A model generated the notes under the pieces. The model was not told the origin of the DNA. It ran no database searches and worked only from the letters and a program-made list of their open reading frames with translations. A DNA stretch of 64,000 nucleotides from Acanthopleuribacter pedis (GTDB lineage: Bacteria > Acidobacteriota > Holophagae > Acanthopleuribacterales > Acanthopleuribacteraceae): contig NZ_JAFREP010000001.1 of the NCBI RefSeq assembly GCF_017377855.1, positions 186,001 through 250,000 on the forward strand, given 5' to 3'. A program made the translations under genes and the position numbers. The number at the start of each line of letters is the position of its first letter. Position 1 is the first letter of the stretch. Positions 37,574 to 46,274 of this stretch are shown here, piece by piece.

Positions 37574-37598
37574 AAGTGGGATCAGCCCACTTTTTTTT
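37574..37598 (+). terminator. Intrinsic terminator / attenuator directly before rimP
   Basis: AAGTGGG (37574-37580), a 5-nt loop, CCCACTT and a run of T to 37598. The rimP start follows only eight bases later. Either rimP is read through from upstream by antitermination, or the stem is a post-transcriptional element. Confidence 0.7.
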
Positions 37599-37606
37599 AT
37601 GCCTTC

Positions 37607-38098
37607 ATGACAGACAAACAAACAAACGGAAAGAGCAAAACCAAACAATTTGATAGCATTGTCCGGGACACCCTGGCAAATACCGATCTGGAAGTTGTGC
37701 TTACTGAATATAAGCGCGAGGGCCAAGAGTGGGTATTGCGCGTGTTCATTGATCACCCTGACGGTGTGACCCTCGACCATTGCGGTCAAGCAACCCATCT
37801 GGTGGCCGACGCACTGGAAGAAAACGATCCCATCGCCACCGCTTACCGCATTGAAGTATCCTCGCCGGGCGTTGATCGGCCGTTGGTCAAGCTCGCTGAT
37901 TTTGAACGTTTCCTTTCCGAACGCGTTTTTGTCAAAACTCACAAGGCGTTTGAGGGTAGCAAAAAGTTTACCGGCACCTTGCTTGCCTGTTCCGCCGAAT
38001 CCGTGCGGGTTCTCAACGAACACGATCAGAAGGAAGTCGACATTCCTTTTGAGTTGATTTCCAAAGCGACCTTGAAACCGATTTTGAACTTTTCTTAG
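37607..38098 (+). CDS. rimP: Ribosome maturation factor RimP
   Basis: A 163-residue protein needed for 30S subunit maturation. LEVVLTEYKREGQEWVLRVF and IDHPDGVTLDHC followed by YRIEVSSPGVDRPL are characteristic. It heads the conserved rimP-nusA-infB order. The ATG at 37607 matches the family N-terminus but has no Shine-Dalgarno: it lies right after a terminator stem and T-run. A four-codon ORF (ATGCCTTCATGA, from 37599) overlaps its start and might couple initiation. Confidence 0.95.
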   Translation: MTDKQTNGKSKTKQFDSIVRDTLANTDLEVVLTEYKREGQEWVLRVFIDHPDGVTLDHCGQATHLVADALEENDPIATAYRIEVSSPGVDRPLVKLADFERFLSERVFVKTHKAFEGSKKFTGTLLACSAESVRVLNEHDQKEVDIPFELISKATLKPILNFS

Positions 38099-38108
38099 GA
38101 GCCCAGCG

Positions 38109-39584
38109 ATGACGTCGCAACTATTGCCCATTATTGACCAGGTAAGTCGTGAAAAAGGTATCGACCCTGAGATCATCATCTCGGCGGTCGAAGAAGCCGT
38201 CATCGCCGCTTCCAAGAAAGTTTTCAAAAACGATGAAAACTTTGCCGTTCAGCTCGACCGCGGTACGGGTGAGCTGGAAGTGTGGGCCATCAAAGAAGTT
38301 GTATCCGAGGTGGTGAATCCTCGCCGCCAGTTGCCGATTGAAGACGCTCAGCTTTACTACGAAGGCGTTTCCGAAGGCGACATGATTCAAATCAAAAAAG
38401 AAACCACCGAGTTGGGTCGGATCGCCGCCCACGCCGCCAAGCAGGTCATTCTGCAAAAGGTGCGCGACGCCGAGAAGGAAAAGGTGTTTAAAGAATTTTC
38501 CGACCGAATGGGTGAGGTGGTTACCGCCGTGGTCCGTCGCTTCGAGCGCGGCAATGTAATTGTGGACTTGGGCAACAATGTCGAAGGCATTATGCACAAG
38601 GACGAGCAGTCGCGCAATGAACGCTACAGCCAAAACGACCGTACCAAAGTGGTCATTGTTGGTGCCGACCGCAGCACCAAGGAGCCGCAGGTAAAGGTTT
38701 CTCGTTCGGACGCCCGTTTGCTTATCAAACTGTTTGAAATGGAAGTACCCGAGGTTTACGACCAGACGGTGGTGATCAAAAACGCCGCGCGGGAGTCCGG
38801 GGATCGTTCCAAGATTGCGGTTTACTCAACGGACGGTGACGTCGATCCGATCGGCGCCTGTGTTGGTATGGGTGGCTCGCGTGTGCGTAGCATCATCCGT
38901 GAGTTGAAGGGTGAGCGACTGGACATCATTCGCTACTCCGACGACATCTCCCTCTTCGCTTCCAACGCTTTGAGCCCTGCGAAAATCAATCGGGTCATCA
39001 TCGCGGATCCTATGGATCGTCGCTTGGAAGTGATTGTAGACGAAGATCAGCTTTCTCTGGCCATTGGCAAGAAAGGGATTAATGTGCGTCTGGCGTCCAA
39101 GCTGGTCGGTTGGACGATTGAAGTAAAAACCGAAGAGCAAAAACGTGTCGAGGCAAGCGAGGCTATGGAAGCTTTGTCGGCACAAGCTGCTGAAGAACCC
39201 GAAGTAACTGAAGAAACCGAAGCGTCCCTGGAGCCCGCCGCCGAGGCGGTAGACCCGGATAATGAGGTAGTACCCGCCGATTACGACGATGAAGTGGTCC
39301 CCGACGATGAGGACGGCTATGTACCCGGCGAAGATGACGATGAGGAAGATGAAGAAGGCGACGAAGGTGTGTCGCTGGTTTACCTGGACGGCTTGTCGGA
39401 AGAACGGCGAAAAGTCTTGGAAGCCTACAGCATCTTCTACATCGAAGACCTGCTCTACACCGATCCGGGTGTGCTCAATAAGATCCCAGAGCTTTCGGAA
39501 GACGACGTAAACGAAATCATTCAGCTCGCCAAAGCTTATGAGCAGGAGTTTGGCGAGGAAGACGACACTGAAGAAGAAGAGTAA
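38109..39584 (+). CDS. nusA: Transcription termination/antitermination factor NusA
   Basis: A 491-residue RNA-polymerase-binding factor with the NusA N-terminal domain (1-130), S1 (about 135-200), and two KH domains (IGACVGMGGSRVRSII and LSLAIGKKGINVRLASKL). A long acidic linker follows, rich in Asp and Glu (about 350-425), and then a C-terminal helix-hairpin-helix (LDGLSEERRKVLEAY). A good TTAGGAG precedes the ATG. It sits 10 bp after rimP in the same operon. Hyper-acidic tails occur in other NusA proteins. Confidence 0.97.
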   Translation: MTSQLLPIIDQVSREKGIDPEIIISAVEEAVIAASKKVFKNDENFAVQLDRGTGELEVWAIKEVVSEVVNPRRQLPIEDAQLYYEGVSEGDMIQIKKETTELGRIAAHAAKQVILQKVRDAEKEKVFKEFSDRMGEVVTAVVRRFERGNVIVDLGNNVEGIMHKDEQSRNERYSQNDRTKVVIVGADRSTKEPQVKVSRSDARLLIKLFEMEVPEVYDQTVVIKNAARESGDRSKIAVYSTDGDVDPIGACVGMGGSRVRSIIRELKGERLDIIRYSDDISLFASNALSPAKINRVIIADPMDRRLEVIVDEDQLSLAIGKKGINVRLASKLVGWTIEVKTEEQKRVEASEAMEALSAQAAEEPEVTEETEASLEPAAEAVDPDNEVVPADYDDEVVPDDEDGYVPGEDDDEEDEEGDEGVSLVYLDGLSEERRKVLEAYSIFYIEDLLYTDPGVLNKIPELSEDDVNEIIQLAKAYEQEFGEEDDTEEEE

Positions 39585-39633
39585 GACACGATTTGATCAG
39601 ACAGTATGTTTGTAGGGTGATGGAGGTCCTTGA

Positions 39634-42600
39634 ATGGCTGTAAGGGTGTACCAAATTGCGAAGGAGTATTCGCGCTCCGCTGAGGAGATAATGGATATAC
39701 TCCGTTCCTCGGGCATCCCTGTTTCATCGCACACGGCGGTTTTAGACCAACATGCCCTCCACACCGTGCGCGCCAAACTTGGGAAGTTCGAATTGACCGT
39801 GGTTGACGGCGATAGCCGTGCGACTATTGGGACGCGAAACGAGAAAAAAAATAAGGGTGGAAAAGGCAAGCAACAGCAAAAGCCTGCCCCGAAGCTTCAG
39901 GTCCGCATCATTAAGAAGGACCAAGCGCAGGAAACCGCTGAGGCGGAAGAAAGCGCGCCGAAGGAAGCTGAAGCGCCCAAACCGAAACGACCTAAGCTGA
40001 AGAAACGCAAGCGCAACACCTCATTGGAAGAGCGCATTAACCAGGCGGCCCGCCAGGATGAGGCACCCGCGAAACCCGCGGAAGCCAAACCTGAAACGGG
40101 TTCAGAGTCTGCCCCCAAGGCGGCACCGACCGGGGCGAAACCCGCCCAGAGTGGTGCGCCCGCGGCCGAGCAGAAGCAGCCTGAGCGTCGCGACTCACGC
40201 GAAGGCGGTCAGCGCGACAATCGCGGTGGTTACAACCGCGACGGTGATCGTCGTGACAATCGTGACGGTGGCCGACAAGGCGACAACCGCGGCGGCTACA
40301 ACCGTGACGGTGGTCCGCCACGCGACAACCGCGGCGGCTACAACCGCGACGGTGGTCAGCGCGACAACCGCGGCGGCTACAACCGCGACGGTGGTCCGCC
40401 ACGGGACAACCGTGGTGGCTACAGCCGTGACGGCGGCCAAGGCGGCCAAGGCGGTGGTTACCGCGGCGGCCAAGGCGGCCAAGGTGGTGGTTATCGCGGC
40501 GGTCAAGGCGGCCAAAGCGGTGGTTACCGCGGCGGCCAAGGTGGCCAGGGCGGCCAAGGCGGTGGGTATCGCGGCGGTCAAGGCGGCCAGGGCGGCCAAG
40601 GCGGTGGTTATCGCGGCGGTCAAGGCGGTCAAGGCGGTCAAGGTGGCCAAGGCGGTGGTTATCGCGGCGGTCAAGGCGGCCAAGGCGGTGGATACCGCGG
40701 CGGCCAAGGTGGCCAAGGCGGCCAAGGCGGTGGATATCGCGGCGGCCAAGGTGGCCAAGGCGGCCAAGGCGGTGGATATCGCGGCGGCCAAGGCGGCCAA
40801 GGCGGTGGTTACCGCGGCGGCCAAGGCGGCCAAGGTGGCGGTTATCGCGGCGGCCAGGGCGGCCAAGGTGGACGTCCCGGCGGTGGGCAAGGTGGTGGTT
40901 ACCGCGGCGGCCAAGGTGGCAATCGCGGCGGACAGCGTTCCCGTCAGCCTGCTACGACAGATATGTTGCGCGAACAATTTACGATGGCACAGCCTGCCGC
41001 GGGTGCCGCCAAAACCAACACGATGCGGCTTAAAGGTCCCAACAAGCCGCCGGGTCGTAAAAAGAAAAAGAAGAAAAATCGCAATGAAGAGCAGACCCAC
41101 AAGATCAGACCGGTATCGGTAAACAAGGTTGAATTACCGTCCGAGGAGCTTGGCATTATCATGCTTTCCGAGGGTGTTACCGTAAAGGAACTGGCTGAGA
41201 AGGTGGATCGCAAGGCCAAGGACGTCATCAAACGCCTGTTTGAGAAAGGTATTATGGCGACCTTGAACCACGTGCTTGAGAGTGAACTCGCGATTGAGAT
41301 TGCCAAGGACTTTGGTTACGAGGCCGAGATCGTCAGTTTCGAAGAAGATCTGCAGTTGCAGGAAGACGAAACCCTGATCTCCAACGAAAGCGACGGTACC
41401 GATAGCCTCATCGAACGCGCGCCGATTGTGACCATCATGGGTCACGTTGACCACGGTAAAACAACGCTGCTTGATGCGATTCGTTCCACCAAGGTGGCCT
41501 CGGGCGAAGCGGGCGGCATTACCCAGCACATCGGTGCTTATGCGGTACAGCACGACGAAAAAGACATTGTGTTCCTGGATACACCGGGTCACGAAGCCTT
41601 TACCAAAATGCGTGCGCGTGGTGCCTCGGTGACCGATATCGTCATTCTGGTTGTCGCCGCCGACGACGGCGTCAAACCGCAAACGATTGAAGCGATTAGC
41701 CACGCCAAGGCGGCCAAGGTTCCCATTATCGTTTGTGTCAACAAAATCGATAAGCCGGAAGCGAACCCCGAACGTGTGAAGCAAATGCTGACCGAGCACG
41801 AGTTGGTCGTTGAAGACTTCGGTGGCGACAGTCCCTGCGTTCAGGTTTCCGCCAAGAAGGGTCAAGGCATCGATGAATTGTTGGAAATGATTCTGTTGGT
41901 TGCCGAACTGAACAATTACACCACCAACCCCACGCGGAAAGCGCAAGGTACGGTGATTGAAGCCAAGTTGGATCGCGGTCGCGGTCCGGTTGCGACCTTG
42001 ATTGTTCAAGACGGTACCTTGAAAATCGGCGATTACTACATCACGGGTTCGACCTACGGTAAAATTCGTGCAATGCACGACGATCTCGGCGCCAATGTCG
42101 AGGTGGCCACGCCAAGTACCCCGGTTGAGGTGCTCGGTATCCAGGAAGTACCCGCCGCGGGCGATATCTTCCGCGTGGTGAACGACGAAGCCACGGCCCG
42201 TCAGGTTTCCGCGTTCCGTAAGGAAAAGGTCAAAGAAGACCAGTTCCGCCGTCAGAAACACACCTCGTTGGATCAGCTGTTCAGCAACCTCAAGCAAGAC
42301 GAAATCAAAGAGTTGCGCTTGATCATCAAGGCTGACGTACAGGGTTCTTTGGAAGGTATGGCCTTCGCCCTGAACAAGTTGGAATCCGAAAAAGTCAACC
42401 TTCGCATTGTGCACCAAGGTGTTGGTAGCATCACGGAAAACGATGTCTTGTTGGCGGCGGCTTCCGATTCAATCATCATCGGTTTCAACAACAAAGGCGA
42501 GAAGAAGGCCATGGATTTGGCGGAACAAGAGCAAATCGACGTTCACTTCTACTCGGTTATTTACGAGGTTGTTCGCGAGATCGAAGCGGCAATGGTTGGC

Positions 42601-42921
42601 TTGATTGCACCTGAGTACCGTGAGAAAGACGTGGGTAAAGCCATTGTCAAGCAGGTCTTCAACGTGGCCAAACTTGGCGCGGTTGCCGGTTGTTCTGTCG
42701 AGACCGGTTACGTCAAACGTTCTTGTGGCGTGCGTGTCATGCGCGGTGAAGATGAACTCTTCAAAGGCGAATTGGCCACACTCAAGCGCTTCCGTGACGA
42801 CGTTAACGAGGTCAAAGCGGGTACTGAATGTGGTATCGGCATTAAAGACTTTTCCGAATTCCGCGAACAAGACCAATTTGTCTTCTTCGAAATGGAAAAA
42901 GTGTTGCCAACCAAACTGTAG
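39634..42921 (+). CDS. infB: Translation initiation factor IF-2 with RGG-rich N-terminal region
   Basis: A 1095-residue IF-2, the GTPase that places initiator tRNA on the ribosome. It has an N-terminal IF2_N domain, a Lys/Ala-rich segment, then about 245 residues (188-435) of Gly-rich repeats ([11 protein letters not shown], then [11 protein letters not shown]). A second IF2_N motif, the G domain (G1 GHVDHGKT, G3 DTPGHEAF, G4 NKID) and IF2 domains II-IV follow. A large N-terminal extension is normal, but an RGG-box-like low-complexity region is unusual. GGAGGT lies about nine bases upstream of the ATG. Confidence 0.97.
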   Translation: MAVRVYQIAKEYSRSAEEIMDILRSSGIPVSSHTAVLDQHALHTVRAKLGKFELTVVDGDSRATIGTRNEKKNKGGKGKQQQKPAPKLQVRIIKKDQAQETAEAEESAPKEAEAPKPKRPKLKKRKRNTSLEERINQAARQDEAPAKPAEAKPETGSESAPKAAPTGAKPAQSGAPAAEQKQPERRDSREGGQRDNRGGYNRDGDRRDNRDGGRQGDNRGGYNRDGGPPRDNRGGYNRDGGQRDNRGGYNRDGGPPRDNRGGYSRDGGQGGQGGGYRGGQGGQGGGYRGGQGGQSGGYRGGQGGQGGQGGGYRGGQGGQGGQGGGYRGGQGGQGGQGGQGGGYRGGQGGQGGGYRGGQGGQGGQGGGYRGGQGGQGGQGGGYRGGQGGQGGGYRGGQGGQGGGYRGGQGGQGGRPGGGQGGGYRGGQGGNRGGQRSRQPATTDMLREQFTMAQPAAGAAKTNTMRLKGPNKPPGRKKKKKKNRNEEQTHKIRPVSVNKVELPSEELGIIMLSEGVTVKELAEKVDRKAKDVIKRLFEKGIMATLNHVLESELAIEIAKDFGYEAEIVSFEEDLQLQEDETLISNESDGTDSLIERAPIVTIMGHVDHGKTTLLDAIRSTKVASGEAGGITQHIGAYAVQHDEKDIVFLDTPGHEAFTKMRARGASVTDIVILVVAADDGVKPQTIEAISHAKAAKVPIIVCVNKIDKPEANPERVKQMLTEHELVVEDFGGDSPCVQVSAKKGQGIDELLEMILLVAELNNYTTNPTRKAQGTVIEAKLDRGRGPVATLIVQDGTLKIGDYYITGSTYGKIRAMHDDLGANVEVATPSTPVEVLGIQEVPAAGDIFRVVNDEATARQVSAFRKEKVKEDQFRRQKHTSLDQLFSNLKQDEIKELRLIIKADVQGSLEGMAFALNKLESEKVNLRIVHQGVGSITENDVLLAAASDSIIIGFNNKGEKKAMDLAEQEQIDVHFYSVIYEVVREIEAAMVGLIAPEYREKDVGKAIVKQVFNVAKLGAVAGCSVETGYVKRSCGVRVMRGEDELFKGELATLKRFRDDVNEVKAGTECGIGIKDFSEFREQDQFVFFEMEKVLPTKL
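40200..40940 (+). repeat. Glycine/RGG-coding tandem repeats in infB
   Basis: Irregular tandem copies of 9-, 12- and 21-bp units such as GGCGGCCAAGGCGGT, with scattered third-base differences. Third-position variation shows that this is a maintained repeat with repeated slippage and not one recent burst. All units keep the reading frame. Confidence 0.9.
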
Positions 42922-42942
42922 CGCGCCCGCGTGCCCAATCCT

Positions 42943-42970
42943 ACGGCCGTGTTTTACACGGCCGTTTTTT
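42943..42970 (+). terminator. infB intrinsic terminator
   Basis: ACGGCCGTGT (42943-42952), a 3-nt loop, ACACGGCCGT (42956-42965) and a T-run. It lies 22 bp after infB and separates rimP-nusA-infB from rbfA-truB. Confidence 0.85.
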
Positions 42971-43307
42971 GAACCCATCACAAATAAATCGGCTGATGTC
43001 CGGCCTACAGCGCTTTCCTCGCGGTTTCCGCGAGAAAAGAGCCTCGCGCAATGTCCTGTTGCGTTAGGAGCGCCGTTTTTATTCCTGTCCGCATGGTTTC
43101 CAAAGATTTCAACCAAAAATCCTTGTGAGAACAGCGTGCTTGCGAATGAGAACGGCGCTTGTTGTCGGCAGGCCCGGTTTTCTTGGTGCGGCCTGACTGC
43201 TTGCGCCCGGTTCTTTTGATTCCGTGCCGGCCCTCGGTCGCTTTCAGCCCGTATGTCTCCTGGTGAACCCTTGCTAGGCATGTGGGGCAGCGTGGAAGGA
43301 GGTCTCC
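42971..43307. other. Hairpin-rich spacer upstream of rbfA
   Basis: About 340 bp without an ORF. It contains CTCGCGG-TTT-CCGCGAG (43018-43034), a wider inverted repeat AGCGCCGTT (43069-43077) / AACGGCGCT (43151-43159), and CAGGCC/GGCCTG (about 43170-43195). It probably holds the rbfA promoter and a structured leader. Confidence 0.4.
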
Positions 43308-43700
43308 ATGTCGACACATCGTCTCAACAATTTAGCTGAACAGGTCCGTCAAGTGCTTAGTTATGCGCTTAGTTTCGAGATGCGAGACCCCGGCTTTGAC
43401 GGGGTCACCATTACCCGTGTTCGTCTCAGCCCCGACCTACAATTTGCCGATGTGCTTTTTACCGAATTGGATGACGATACCAATCCCGAGGTACCGATCG
43501 AGTCGTTTCGTCGTGCCAAGGGTGCGTTGAAACGCATTGTGGCGCAACGCGTACAGATGCGCCGGGTGCCTGAGTTGCGTTTCCATGTCGATGAAGACGT
43601 GGTTGCGGAACGCCGTATTGGGAAAATTCTCGAAACCATGCACCAAAACGACGATCAAGCCGACGCGACCGACGCGGCGTCCGGCGAAACCCAGGAATAA
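43308..43700 (+). CDS. rbfA: 30S ribosome-binding factor RbfA
   Basis: A 130-residue KH-fold protein for late 30S maturation and cold adaptation. The LNNLAEQVRQVLSYALSFEM start and VTITRVRLSPDLQFADV strand are typical, as is VPELRFHVDEDV. AAGGAGGT lies six bases upstream. It is followed after 6 bp by truB. Confidence 0.95.
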   Translation: MSTHRLNNLAEQVRQVLSYALSFEMRDPGFDGVTITRVRLSPDLQFADVLFTELDDDTNPEVPIESFRRAKGALKRIVAQRVQMRRVPELRFHVDEDVVAERRIGKILETMHQNDDQADATDAASGETQE

Positions 43701-43706
43701 CGACTC

Positions 43707-44612
43707 ATGAATCAAGCTTGGTATCCTTTTGTTTTTCTGCCCATCCACAAACCGGTTGGGCCGACATCGCACGACATGGTTGCCCGCGTTCGCCGCTTGT
43801 TGCCACGCAAAACCAAGGTGGGCCACACCGGAACCTTGGATCCGTTTGCCTCGGGCATTTTGTTGATGGCGGTTGGGAAAGCGACCAAATTCGCCGACTT
43901 TTTACATGAACTTCCCAAGCAGTACATGGCCGAAATCCGTCTGGGCGTGCGCACCAACACGCTGGATCCAACCGGGGAAGAGGATTTGACCATGCCGGTG
44001 CCCGCGTTGACCCCGGAGAAACTCGAGGCCGTGCGCCAATCCTTTTTGGGGCCCTACGACCAAATTCCACCCGCCTTCTCTGCCAAAAAGGTGCAGGGCA
44101 AGAAGAGTTACCAACTGGCGCGGAAAAACCAAGCGGTTGATTTACCACCGAAACGGGTAACCTTGCATGAATTAGAACTGACGCAAAACGCCCCGGATCG
44201 GTTGATGTGTCGTGTGGTTTGTTCGACCGGTACCTATGTCCGTGCTTTAGCGCGAGATATCGGCGAAGCTTTGGGAACCTGTGCCTCCCTGACCACCTTG
44301 GTGCGTGACAAGGTGGGCGATGTTTCCTTGGATGCCTGCGCCGACGTGGACAAACTCACCTTTGAGGAGCTGGGTCGCTGGAGTTTGCCCGTGAGCCAGG
44401 TGCTGTCGCGTTTTCCGGAAGTGGCCTTGCCCCATCGTGCGTACACCTTTTTTATCGAAGGTCGCCCATTCCACACCGACCAATCGTTGCCGTCCGAATT
44501 TTTGGCGGTTTTCAAGCGGGGCGAGGAAATGGGGGCCGTGTTCCGCTGTAAGGCGGACAAGGGGACGGTGGCGCCGCGTGGTTTGTGTTACTTGGCACCC
44601 GACCTCCAATAG
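43707..44612 (+). CDS. truB: tRNA pseudouridine(55) synthase
   Basis: A 301-residue enzyme that makes pseudouridine 55 in the tRNA T-loop. The start FLPIHKPVGPTSHDMV and the motif GHTGTLDPFASGILL contain the catalytic Asp. YMAEIRLGVRTNTLDPTG and the RALARDIGEALG segment are also conserved. The C-terminal domain is divergent. It lies six bases after rbfA and is presumably co-transcribed. Confidence 0.95.
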   Translation: MNQAWYPFVFLPIHKPVGPTSHDMVARVRRLLPRKTKVGHTGTLDPFASGILLMAVGKATKFADFLHELPKQYMAEIRLGVRTNTLDPTGEEDLTMPVPALTPEKLEAVRQSFLGPYDQIPPAFSAKKVQGKKSYQLARKNQAVDLPPKRVTLHELELTQNAPDRLMCRVVCSTGTYVRALARDIGEALGTCASLTTLVRDKVGDVSLDACADVDKLTFEELGRWSLPVSQVLSRFPEVALPHRAYTFFIEGRPFHTDQSLPSEFLAVFKRGEEMGAVFRCKADKGTVAPRGLCYLAPDLQ

Positions 44613-44748
44613 GTGTGGAAAGGATGTCGCCGCGCGGCGAAGTGCGCTAAGATTTGACCGCGTTGCATAGCGGCCCGTTTTCGGCGCCGACCCCTGTTCC
44701 AAACCAAATGGTTATCAGGCGGGTTCCTGCAACAGCCTGGAGGCGGAC

Positions 44749-45585
44749 ATGGAAAACGGGGAAACCCTCAAGCAGCAACGCATCGCGGTCATAGGTGCCG
44801 GGGTAATGGGATGCGCGCTGATTAAAGGCATGTTGGCGGCGGGCCGTATTACCCGCGACAATGTGTGGGCCGTGGTGGCGACGAGCAATTCCCAAAAGCG
44901 GATTGCCGAGGAATTGGGTATTCGTGTTTACCGCGATTTGCCGGTCGACGAAATCGCCCAAACCGATACCTTCCTGATTTGCACCAAACCCTACCGCGTC
45001 GTCCAGGTACTCGATCAGCTAAAGGCGTCGAAGGCGTTGAAGCCCTCGGGTCTGGTGGTATCGATTGCGGCGGGCACCACCATTAAACAAATTGAAACAG
45101 CGTTACCGAACTACGCGGTGATTCGCGCCATGCCCAACACGCCCAGTTTGATTCGCGCCGGGGTGACCGTGCTCGCGGCCGGTTCCCATTCGCAAGACGA
45201 TCACATGTTGGTTGCCCAGGAAATTTTCCAATCGGTCGGCAAGGTGTGGCAGTTGGATGAGCGCCATTTGGATGCGGTGACGGCGGTTAGTGGATCGGGT
45301 CCGGCCTACATTTACCTGATCCTTGAGTCCCTGGCGGACGGCGCGGTAAAAGTGGGCTTGCCCCGTGATATCGCGTTCCAGTTGGTATCACAAACCATGT
45401 TGGGTGCGGCGATGATGGTACAAGATACGGGCAAGCACCCGGCGACCTTAAAAGACGAGGTCACCACGCCGGCGGGTTGTACGATCAGCGCGCTGCTTAC
45501 CATGGAAGACGGCCGCATTCGCTCCACATTGGCGCGGGCCGTGGAAGAAGCAACCCGAACCGCTGCCGGTTTGGGGAACGCTTAG
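44749..45585 (+). CDS. proC: Pyrroline-5-carboxylate reductase
   Basis: A 278-residue NAD(P)H-dependent enzyme for the last step of proline synthesis. The N-terminal Rossmann motif is VIGAGVMGCALIKGML, with AIRAMPNTPSLIRAGV in the middle and the C-terminal signature VSGSGPAYIYLILESLADG followed by HPATLKDEVTTPAGCT. GGAGG precedes the ATG. The next gene starts about 20 bp after its stop. Confidence 0.95.
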   Translation: MENGETLKQQRIAVIGAGVMGCALIKGMLAAGRITRDNVWAVVATSNSQKRIAEELGIRVYRDLPVDEIAQTDTFLICTKPYRVVQVLDQLKASKALKPSGLVVSIAAGTTIKQIETALPNYAVIRAMPNTPSLIRAGVTVLAAGSHSQDDHMLVAQEIFQSVGKVWQLDERHLDAVTAVSGSGPAYIYLILESLADGAVKVGLPRDIAFQLVSQTMLGAAMMVQDTGKHPATLKDEVTTPAGCTISALLTMEDGRIRSTLARAVEEATRTAAGLGNA

Positions 45586-45604
45586 GATGCTCGAGGTGGA
45601 AGCG

Positions 45605-46237
45605 ATGGCGCCGGATTGGGAAAACCTACTTGAAGATTACGACACGGATTTAGCTGATTTGGGCGTGGCCGTTTTTGCGTTCGATGGCTTGGTCGCTTAC
45701 TTGGAAATGGTGTGGGAAGAAAATCAGCGCATCAACTTGTTTAGCCGCAAGATGGAACCCCGTGTGCTGATTGAGGCGCACTTGCTGGATTCCCTCGCCG
45801 CGCTTCCTTTCCTGCCGGATGTTGCGGCGGTTGCCGATTTGGGTACCGGCGGCGGTTTTCCCGCGATTCCCTTGGCCTTATGCCGCCCGCAAACGCGCTT
45901 TTTCCTTTTTGAGAAAAGTCCGCAAAAGAACCGCAGCCTGCGCCGTTTTGAATCCTTGCCGCTCAAGTTGGAAGTCATGGGTGCGATTCCCGAGGACGGC
46001 GTGTTGCCCAAGGCGGTTAAGTTGGTGACGGCGCGCGCGTTTAAGCCGATTGGGACCATGCTTCACTTGACCCGTCCCTTTTACGAAAAAGGGGGTCGTT
46101 ACATGTTGCATAAAGCACGACGCGAGAAAATCGACAGCGAGCTGGCGGCATGTGGCGCGGATGTGAAGGCGCGAATTCAGGCTTTGAAAACCTATGGCGG
46201 CGCCGAGGAACGCCACCTTGTTTGGATCAATGACTGA
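45605..46237 (+). CDS. rsmG: 16S rRNA (guanine(527)-N7)-methyltransferase RsmG
   Basis: A 210-residue SAM-dependent methyltransferase. NLFSRKMEPRVLIEAHLLDSL precedes the SAM loop VADLGTGGGFPAIPLA, and KNRSLRRFES and VTARAFKPI complete the GidB family pattern. It methylates G527 of 16S rRNA, and loss of the enzyme gives low-level streptomycin resistance elsewhere. ATG at 45605 is preferred because GAGGTG lies six bases upstream; the ATG at 45587, two bases after the proC stop, is a possible alternative. Confidence 0.93.
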   Translation: MAPDWENLLEDYDTDLADLGVAVFAFDGLVAYLEMVWEENQRINLFSRKMEPRVLIEAHLLDSLAALPFLPDVAAVADLGTGGGFPAIPLALCRPQTRFFLFEKSPQKNRSLRRFESLPLKLEVMGAIPEDGVLPKAVKLVTARAFKPIGTMLHLTRPFYEKGGRYMLHKARREKIDSELAACGADVKARIQALKTYGGAEERHLVWIND

Positions 46238-46274
46238 TTGAGGGGTAACCGGTTCGTCGTTGTGATGCCGGTGC

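Noticed and set aside
40200-40940. Regularly repeated DNA that could look like a CRISPR array.
   Set aside because: Units are 9-21 bp, without unique spacers, and all in frame within infB.
41134-42417. A 427-residue minus-strand open frame opposite infB.
   Set aside because: It overlaps the conserved G domain of IF-2 and has no ribosome-binding site or family motif.
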